A DNA stretch of 11,008 bases from Anaerolineae bacterium (GTDB lineage: Bacteria; Chloroflexota; Anaerolineae; B4-G1; DUEL01). The stretch's first letter is position 1; each line of letters opens with the position of its first letter. This document shows, piece by piece, positions 7,666 to 11,008 of this stretch. The translations under genes were made by a program, and so were the position numbers. A model generated the notes under the pieces. The model was given only the letters and a program-made list of their open reading frames with translations, made no database searches and was not told the DNA's origin. The stretch is from assembly GCA_029932895.1 (NCBI GenBank), contig JAOZPF010000010.1:9628-20635 (forward strand), given 5' to 3'.

Positions 7666-8036
7666 CTATCGGGAAGCAGCGCCGCCAACGTCGTCTCGCG
7701 GATGTTCCCCTGAGTATCGACGATCAGGATCAGGAGATCGTCCCCGAACTCGCGCAGTGTCTGCCGGCAGGAGCCGCAGGGACTGCCACCGTTCTCGGTG
7801 ACCACAGCCAGGGCGACAAACTCCCGCTCCCCCTCAGAGACCGCCTTTACCACCGCCGTTCGCTCAGCGCAGGTGGTCAAGGGATAGACAGCGTTCTCCA
7901 CGTTGCAGCCGGTGAAAACCAGACCTGAGCGGGTCAACAATGCCGCCCCGACCCGGTAGCCGGAGTAGGGGGCATACGCTTGCTCCCGTGCCGCTTTCGC
8001 CTGGGCCACCAATGCCTCACGGTCAAATCCCTCCAT
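7638..8036 (-). CDS. cdd: Cytidine deaminase
   Basis: This 132-residue protein has the length of the small, homotetrameric class. It hydrolytically deaminates cytidine and deoxycytidine to uridine and deoxyuridine in the cytoplasm (pyrimidine salvage), using a zinc-bound water. Visible landmarks are the substrate-binding GCNVENAVYP stretch (N45, E47), the zinc/catalytic motif TCAERTA with Cys56 as ligand and Glu58 as proton shuttle, and the second zinc motif PCGSCRQ with Cys87 and Cys90. The tail ...TLAALLPDSFSATDL is the usual conserved end (LLP..F...DL). Start ATG 8036 has GGAGG 6 nt upstream and overlaps the membrane-protein gene by 14 nt, so the two are almost certainly co-transcribed. 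All catalytic residues are present; identity is very secure. Confidence 0.97.
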   Translation of the reverse strand: MEGFDREALVAQAKAAREQAYAPYSGYRVGAALLTRSGLVFTGCNVENAVYPLTTCAERTAVVKAVSEGEREFVALAVVTENGGSPCGSCRQTLREFGDDLLILIVDTQGNIRETTLAALLPDSFSATDLVI

Positions 8037-9342
8037 CTGCGGCCTCCGTCCGTGCTCGCTGCACGCGCACCTTGCGGATGCGCCGGCCGGTCACCGTCAG
8101 CACCTCGATCAACAAGCCGTCGATGTGCAACCGCTCGCCTGGGGTTGGCACCTTGCCCAGACTGCTGTAGATAAGCCCGGCCAACGTGTCCCCCGACCCG
8201 GTCGGCAGCTTTACTTCCAAAAGATCGTTCACATCGTCCAGGTCTATCCGAGCGTCCAGAATGTACTCCCCCTCCCCCACCTGCTCAGAGATCGGTTCCT
8301 CGACGTCGTACTCGTCCTGAATCTCGCCGACGATCTCTTCCAGGATGTCCTCCACCGTCACCACGCCAGCCGTCCCACCGTACTCGTCGACCACAATGGC
8401 CATATGCACGCGCCGTTGCTGCATCTCCCGCAGCAGGTCGTCCACCTTTTTGGTCTCGGGCACAAAGTAGGCCGGTCGCAGGACCTCGCGCAACACGGGC
8501 TGCGGATTGCCATCCCGCAGAAAAGTCAACAGGTCCTTGGCGTACAAAAGCCCCACGATGTGATCGATGGTCCTCTCGTACACCGGGATACGGGAATGGC
8601 CGGCCTCGATGATCAGTCTCAACGCCTCCTTTGGCGGGGTGTCGGCCTCCAGCGCCACGATGTCGATGCGTGGCACCATCACCTCTTTGGCGCGGGTATC
8701 GCCGAATTGGAAGATGGAATAGATCATCTCTTTCTCACCTTCCTCGATGACCCCCTCCTCCTCGCCGGCATCCACCAGCATCCTGATCTCTTCCTCGGTG
8801 ACGAGCAGGGTCCCGCTAAACTGGAGACCGCCAAAGGGCATGGCGAGACGGTTGCCAATCCAGACCGCCAGGCGAGCCAAGGGCCAGAGAACGACCTCCA
8901 ACCAGCGGACGAGCCAGGTCGATCGGAGCGCCCATCGTTCCGGCTCGGCGGCCGCCACTGCCTCCGGGACCAATCGCCCCGCGGTCAGAAGAAAGAGGGC
9001 CAGGAGAGGGAGAAGGATGGCAAAGGAGACCGCGCCAGCCCAGAGGTCGGGCAAGCCCACGTAGCCCAACACTGTCGCCAGCGGCCCGACCAACGTCAAC
9101 ACCGCCACGCCAGCCGCCATAGTGGTCAGCAGCGCCTCGCCCAGATAAAGCGTCCCCAGCAACCGGCTGGCATCCTCGGCCAGCGCCGCGGCCATGTCGG
9201 CCCGCGGGACTCCTTCCTCCACCATCTGCCGCAAGCGGCCACGGCGCGTGCTGGCAAAGGCCGACCGGATCGCGGCCAACAGACCGCGCACCGCCACCAG
9301 CACTAGAACACCAATCAGACCAAGCCAACTCTCCCAACTCAC
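8023..9342 (-). CDS. CNNM/CorC (HlyC) family DUF21-CBS membrane protein
   Basis: The protein has 439 residues counted from GTG 9342; an in-frame ATG at 9399 lies inside glmU and is rejected because AGGAGT sits 6 nt before the GTG. The N-terminal DUF21 domain has four hydrophobic segments (about 5-25, 61-95, 100-124, 143-165). It is followed by a CBS pair (about 218-340; VMVPRIDIVALEADTP, HSRIPVYERTIDHIVGLLYAKDLL, VDEYGGTAGVVTVEDILEEIVGEIQDEYD) and a C-terminal CorC_HlyC domain (353-430). Family members are linked to Mg2+/Co2+ export or homeostasis, with nucleotide binding by the CBS pair; the older hemolysin name is misleading. Odd point: the usual glutamate of the first-helix A-S/A-E-x-A motif is Arg26 here (AAIRSAFA), and the usual Asn of the second helix IGNTL motif is Glu69 (LGEAL). 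Transport by this copy is therefore uncertain. Stop overlaps cdd. Confidence 0.93.
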   Translation of the reverse strand: MSWESWLGLIGVLVLVAVRGLLAAIRSAFASTRRGRLRQMVEEGVPRADMAAALAEDASRLLGTLYLGEALLTTMAAGVAVLTLVGPLATVLGYVGLPDLWAGAVSFAILLPLLALFLLTAGRLVPEAVAAAEPERWALRSTWLVRWLEVVLWPLARLAVWIGNRLAMPFGGLQFSGTLLVTEEEIRMLVDAGEEEGVIEEGEKEMIYSIFQFGDTRAKEVMVPRIDIVALEADTPPKEALRLIIEAGHSRIPVYERTIDHIVGLLYAKDLLTFLRDGNPQPVLREVLRPAYFVPETKKVDDLLREMQQRRVHMAIVVDEYGGTAGVVTVEDILEEIVGEIQDEYDVEEPISEQVGEGEYILDARIDLDDVNDLLEVKLPTGSGDTLAGLIYSSLGKVPTPGERLHIDGLLIEVLTVTGRRIRKVRVQRARTEAADGGI

Positions 9343-9343
9343 T

Positions 9344-10684
9344 CTACGACTCCTGTACTCGCGCCGGGACGCCGTAGGCCAACGCCTCGTCCGGCACATC
9401 CCGCGTCACCACCGCCCCGGCCCCCGTTTTCGCCCGGCGGCCAACACGAACCGGCGCGACGAGCATGGTGCCAGAGCCGATGAAGGCGTCCTCGCCAATC
9501 ACCGTGCGATGCTTTTTCTCGCCGTCAAAGTTGCAGGTAACGGTGCCGGCGCCGATGTTGGCCCCGGCCCCGATCTCGGTATCCCCCACGTAGCTAAAGT
9601 GGCCCATCTTGGCCCCTGGCCCCAGGCTGCTGTTCTTGAGCTCTCCGAAATTGCCGACGTGTGCACCAGCCTCCAGGCGAGCCCCCTGACGGAGGTGACT
9701 GAAAGGGCCGACATCACTGCCCTCCTCCATCACTGCCCCCTCCACCACAGAGGCGACCACCCGGCAGCGATCGGAAACGGTGCTGTCCTCTATCAGGCTG
9801 TTGGGGCCAATGCGACAGCGAGCACCGATCACGGTGTGGCCACGCAACACCGTGCCGGGCCAGAGCACCGTGTCCCGCCCAATAGTCACATCGGCCTCGA
9901 CGTACGTCGCCGCCGGGTCGATCATCGTCACCCCGGCCTCCATCCAACGCCGATTGATCCGCCGCCGCATCTCCGCCTCCGCCTCGGCCAGGTGGACGCG
10001 GGTGTTGATCCCCAACACCTCGCTCGCGTCCCCAACCAGGACACCCTCCACCGTCAACCCCTCGGCCACGGCCATGCCGATCAGATCGGTCAGGTACGCC
10101 TCCCGCTTGGGAAGCGACAGCGGTATCAGCTCCACGTGCGACCAGAGCCACTCGCCGTCGAAACAATAAACCCCGGCGTTCAGCTCCCGAATCATCAACT
10201 GCTCAGGAGTCGCCACGGCCTCCTCGACGATCTGGGTCACCCGCCCCTGCCCATCCCGGACCACGCGCCCGAACCCGCGTGGGTCGTCGCTGACCAGGGT
10301 GAGCATCGTGATGGGGCCGTCGCCAGCCTGCTGGCGCTCTACCAGGCCAGACAGGGTCTCGCCCCGCAGGAGTGGCATATCAGCATAGATCACCAAGACG
10401 CGGTCCACCCTCCCCGCCAGCACCGGCCGCGCCTGAAGCACGGCATGGCCGGTCCCGCGCCGCTCTGCCTGCTCCACACAGGTCACCCCATCCCCCGCAA
10501 TGTGGCGCACTTGCTCCGCCCCGTGGCCCACGATCAGCACGGGGGGCAGGTCGGACAGTGAGCGTGCCATCTCCAGCGCGTAGAGGAGCATCGGCCGCCC
10601 GGCCAACGGGTGGAGGACCTTGGGCAGAGCAGACCGCATACGGGTGCCCTGCCCGGCCGCGAGAATCACAACGCCCAAGTTCAC
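9344..10684 (-). CDS. glmU: Bifunctional GlmU: GlcN-1-P acetyltransferase / GlcNAc-1-P uridylyltransferase
   Basis: This 446-residue cytoplasmic enzyme makes UDP-GlcNAc for peptidoglycan and surface glycans. It acetylates glucosamine-1-phosphate with acetyl-CoA, then transfers UMP from UTP. Start is GTG 10684 with an ideal AAGGAGG 6 nt upstream. The N-terminal Rossmann-like domain (1-229) has the nucleotide loop LAAGQGTRMRS (8-18), PKVLHPLAGRP, QAERRGTGHAV (72-82), ADMPLL with metal-binding Asp102 (family usually GD), ELNAG (N169) and GINTR (N227, second metal ligand). A linker helix leads to a left-handed beta-helix of hexapeptide repeats (about 253-430) with HVGNFGELKNSSLG, catalytic His362 in KMGHFSYVGD, and NIGAGTVTCNFDG. 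It is slightly shorter than the E. coli enzyme, mostly at the C-terminus. It heads an operon with the CNNM protein (1-nt gap) and cdd. A structured leader precedes it. Confidence 0.95.
   Translation of the reverse strand: MNLGVVILAAGQGTRMRSALPKVLHPLAGRPMLLYALEMARSLSDLPPVLIVGHGAEQVRHIAGDGVTCVEQAERRGTGHAVLQARPVLAGRVDRVLVIYADMPLLRGETLSGLVERQQAGDGPITMLTLVSDDPRGFGRVVRDGQGRVTQIVEEAVATPEQLMIRELNAGVYCFDGEWLWSHVELIPLSLPKREAYLTDLIGMAVAEGLTVEGVLVGDASEVLGINTRVHLAEAEAEMRRRINRRWMEAGVTMIDPAATYVEADVTIGRDTVLWPGTVLRGHTVIGARCRIGPNSLIEDSTVSDRCRVVASVVEGAVMEEGSDVGPFSHLRQGARLEAGAHVGNFGELKNSSLGPGAKMGHFSYVGDTEIGAGANIGAGTVTCNFDGEKKHRTVIGEDAFIGSGTMLVAPVRVGRRAKTGAGAVVTRDVPDEALAYGVPARVQES
9349..9354 (-). promoter_or_regulatory. 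Ribosome binding site fixing the GTG start of the CNNM protein
   Basis: AGGAGT on the minus strand lies 6 nt before GTG 9342 and within the last codons of glmU. It decides the start against the longer ATG-initiated frame, whose extra 19 residues are Arg-rich and would precede the first membrane helix. Confidence 0.7.
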
Positions 10685-10690
10685 AACTTG

Positions 10691-10697
10691 CCTCCTT
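10691..10697 (-). promoter_or_regulatory. Strong ribosome binding site of glmU
   Basis: AAGGAGG on the minus strand, 6 nt before GTG 10684, fixes the unusual GTG start of glmU; the next residues NLGVVILAAG are the normal beginning of the enzyme. It lies only 10 nt downstream of the T-run of the terminator-like hairpin. Confidence 0.75.
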
Positions 10698-10707
10698 CAC
10701 CAGAGAC

Positions 10708-10742
10708 AAAAAATGGCCGCCACGCGGCCCAAGACCGGGCCG
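10708..10742 (-). terminator. Terminator-like hairpin with overlapping alternative stem in the glmU leader
   Basis: On the minus strand GGCCGC-GTG-GCGGCC (10729-10715) forms a 6-bp GC-only stem followed by A and six T (10713-10708), an intrinsic terminator pattern. Its 5' arm is also part of CGGCCC-GGTCTT-GGGCCG (10742-10725), another 6-bp GC-only stem, so the two cannot form together. The structure stands between the candidate promoter and glmU, which is the layout of an attenuator. The alternative reading, a terminator of a gene beyond the right edge, is less likely because the best promoter lies upstream of it. Confidence 0.5.
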
Positions 10743-10865
10743 GTCACAGCCCACAAACGAATTGACCCAGGTTTGTCGCTCGACGTATCGTCCAAAACAG
10801 AAACCTACCAACCTCCCGGCCCTCTGCCGGACAGAAACACAATCCCACCAGGGGGAACTGCTTTC

Positions 10866-10893
10866 ATTATACCACCCGGCTCTCGGAGCGCAA
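10866..10893 (-). promoter_or_regulatory. Sigma-70-type promoter of the glmU operon
   Basis: The minus strand has TTGCGC (10888-10893), a 16-nt spacer and a perfect TATAAT (10866-10871), predicting a transcription start near 10859. It is the best -35/-10 pair in the window and sits in the only long non-coding stretch on this side. From 10894 to the right edge I see no gene, only short inverted repeats and the palindromic element at the end. Confidence 0.6.
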
Positions 10894-10962
10894 GGCACGT
10901 TGCGGGTGTGTTTCAAGCTAGAGGAGGTGGTCGTGTCCTTCCAACTGGACACTGGCGTTTTT

Positions 10963-11008
10963 GTTTGTAGTGACGGCTTCAGCCGTCCAAAAGGCTCAAA
11001 AGCGGCTA
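10963..11008. repeat. Palindromic intergenic repeat, cut by the right edge
   Basis: GTTTGTAGTGACGGCTTCAG begins a segment containing the perfect hairpin GACGGC-TTCA-GCCGTC (10972-10987), then an A-rich spacer with GGCTCAAAAGCGGCTA at the edge. The trailing AGCGGCTA looks like the left arm of a second hairpin of the same kind. Interspersed elements of the GTAGTAGCGGCTTTAGCCGC type are familiar from Chloroflexota and cyanobacterial intergenic DNA (recollection, not a search). Only one partial copy is in view, so repeat status is an inference. Confidence 0.45.

Larger units (their letters stand above)
10685..10859 (-). promoter_or_regulatory. Structured 5' leader of the glmU operon (candidate attenuator or riboswitch)
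   Basis: About 175 nt lie between the predicted start of transcription and GTG 10684. Stems visible by eye on the minus strand: a CCGGC/GCCGG hairpin (10816-10830); AGGTTT with AAACCT (10801-10806 with 10769-10774) enclosing the small hairpin GACG-ATA-CGTC (10782-10792); ACAAAC with GTTTGT (10771-10776 with 10753-10758), incompatible with the previous stem; TGACC with GGTCA (10763-10767 with 10742-10746); then the overlapping anti-terminator and terminator stems. No known riboswitch, T-box or ribozyme signature is recognised, and no short leader peptide with its own ribosome binding site stands out. The regulatory role is inferred from layout only. Confidence 0.4.

Noticed and set aside
8125..9306. 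393-codon plus-strand open frame opposite the CNNM gene
   Set aside because: It is antisense to a strongly supported gene, gives His/Gln/Arg-rich low-complexity protein with no domain, and has no ribosome binding site; long antisense frames are expected in GC-rich DNA.
9343..9399. ATG start at 9399 for the CNNM protein
   Set aside because: It would overlap glmU by 56 nt and place an Arg-rich stretch before the first membrane helix; GTG 9342 has a good ribosome binding site.
9194..10561. 455-codon plus-strand open frame opposite glmU
   Set aside because: It is antisense to an unmistakable GlmU, and the translated protein has no recognisable family and biased composition.
10380..10952. 190-codon minus-strand frame across the glmU start and leader
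   Set aside because: It overlaps glmU in another frame, crosses the promoter, and its sequence is unlike any protein; the region is better explained as a non-coding leader.
10933..10962. Plus-strand hairpin GTGTCC/GGACAC followed by TTTTT, a possible terminator of a rightward gene
   Set aside because: No plus-strand gene precedes it within the window, the loop is 8 nt and the T-run is 5 nt away from the stem.
10933..11008. Plus-strand GTG at 10933 with AGGAGG 5 nt upstream, open to the right edge
   Set aside because: The ribosome binding site is attractive, but the frame immediately enters a palindromic repeat and only 25 codons are visible (LDTGVFVCSDGFSRPKGSK), with no family match. It cannot be supported without the sequence to the right.
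1..11008. CRISPR array, tRNA, rRNA, transposase or phage genes
   Set aside because: None was seen: no regularly spaced repeats, no tRNA-like cloverleaf noticed, and no integrase or transposase motifs in any frame.

Overview
The window looks like chromosomal DNA of a GC-rich, probably uncultivated Chloroflexota bacterium (Anaerolineae-like). This is an inference from four things: giant SARP/AAA/TPR regulators, lipoproteins with Pro/Thr-rich linkers followed by beta-propellers, a secreted protein with the FTYQGRLLDGG...PRQPLTAAPYA signature, and a small SFVVRIWWE...GPLWRGRV protein, all of which I associate with that phylum. No 16S or other marker is present. All seven complete genes and one partial gene lie on the minus strand, so the biological order runs from the right edge to the left edge.

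Right third (about 11008 to 7638), housekeeping operon: a palindromic intergenic repeat at the edge, a good sigma-70-type promoter (TTGCGC, 16 nt, TATAAT), and a structured leader of about 175 nt ending in a terminator-like hairpin with an overlapping alternative hairpin. Then follow glmU (UDP-GlcNAc synthesis), a CNNM/CorC-type DUF21-CBS membrane protein and cdd (cytidine deaminase). The spacing is very tight: 1 nt between glmU and the membrane gene, and a 14-nt overlap between that gene and cdd, so they are probably co-transcribed.

Middle (7553 to 3879): a 1224-residue regulator with an OmpR-type winged helix, BTAD, AAA ATPase, TPR repeats and a second, DeoR-like HTH at the extreme C-terminus. 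It has its own extended -10 promoter, whose TATAAT hexamer contains the stop codon of cdd. A weak terminator-like structure lies at its 3' end.

Left third (3703 to 1), exported protein group: an NHL-propeller lipoprotein with an extra beta-sandwich domain, a gap of about 130 bp with a hairpin, a 77-residue cytoplasmic protein translationally coupled (ATGA overlap) to a second propeller lipoprotein, and 13 nt later the 5' part of a Sec-exported protein running off the left edge. The regulator next to this group could control it, but nothing in the sequence proves that. The most interesting candidates are the glmU leader with mutually exclusive stems, the regulator with DNA-binding domains at both ends, and the atypical polar residues in the CNNM membrane domain. 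Most coding calls are secure. Promoter, terminator and RNA calls were made by eye and are less secure.
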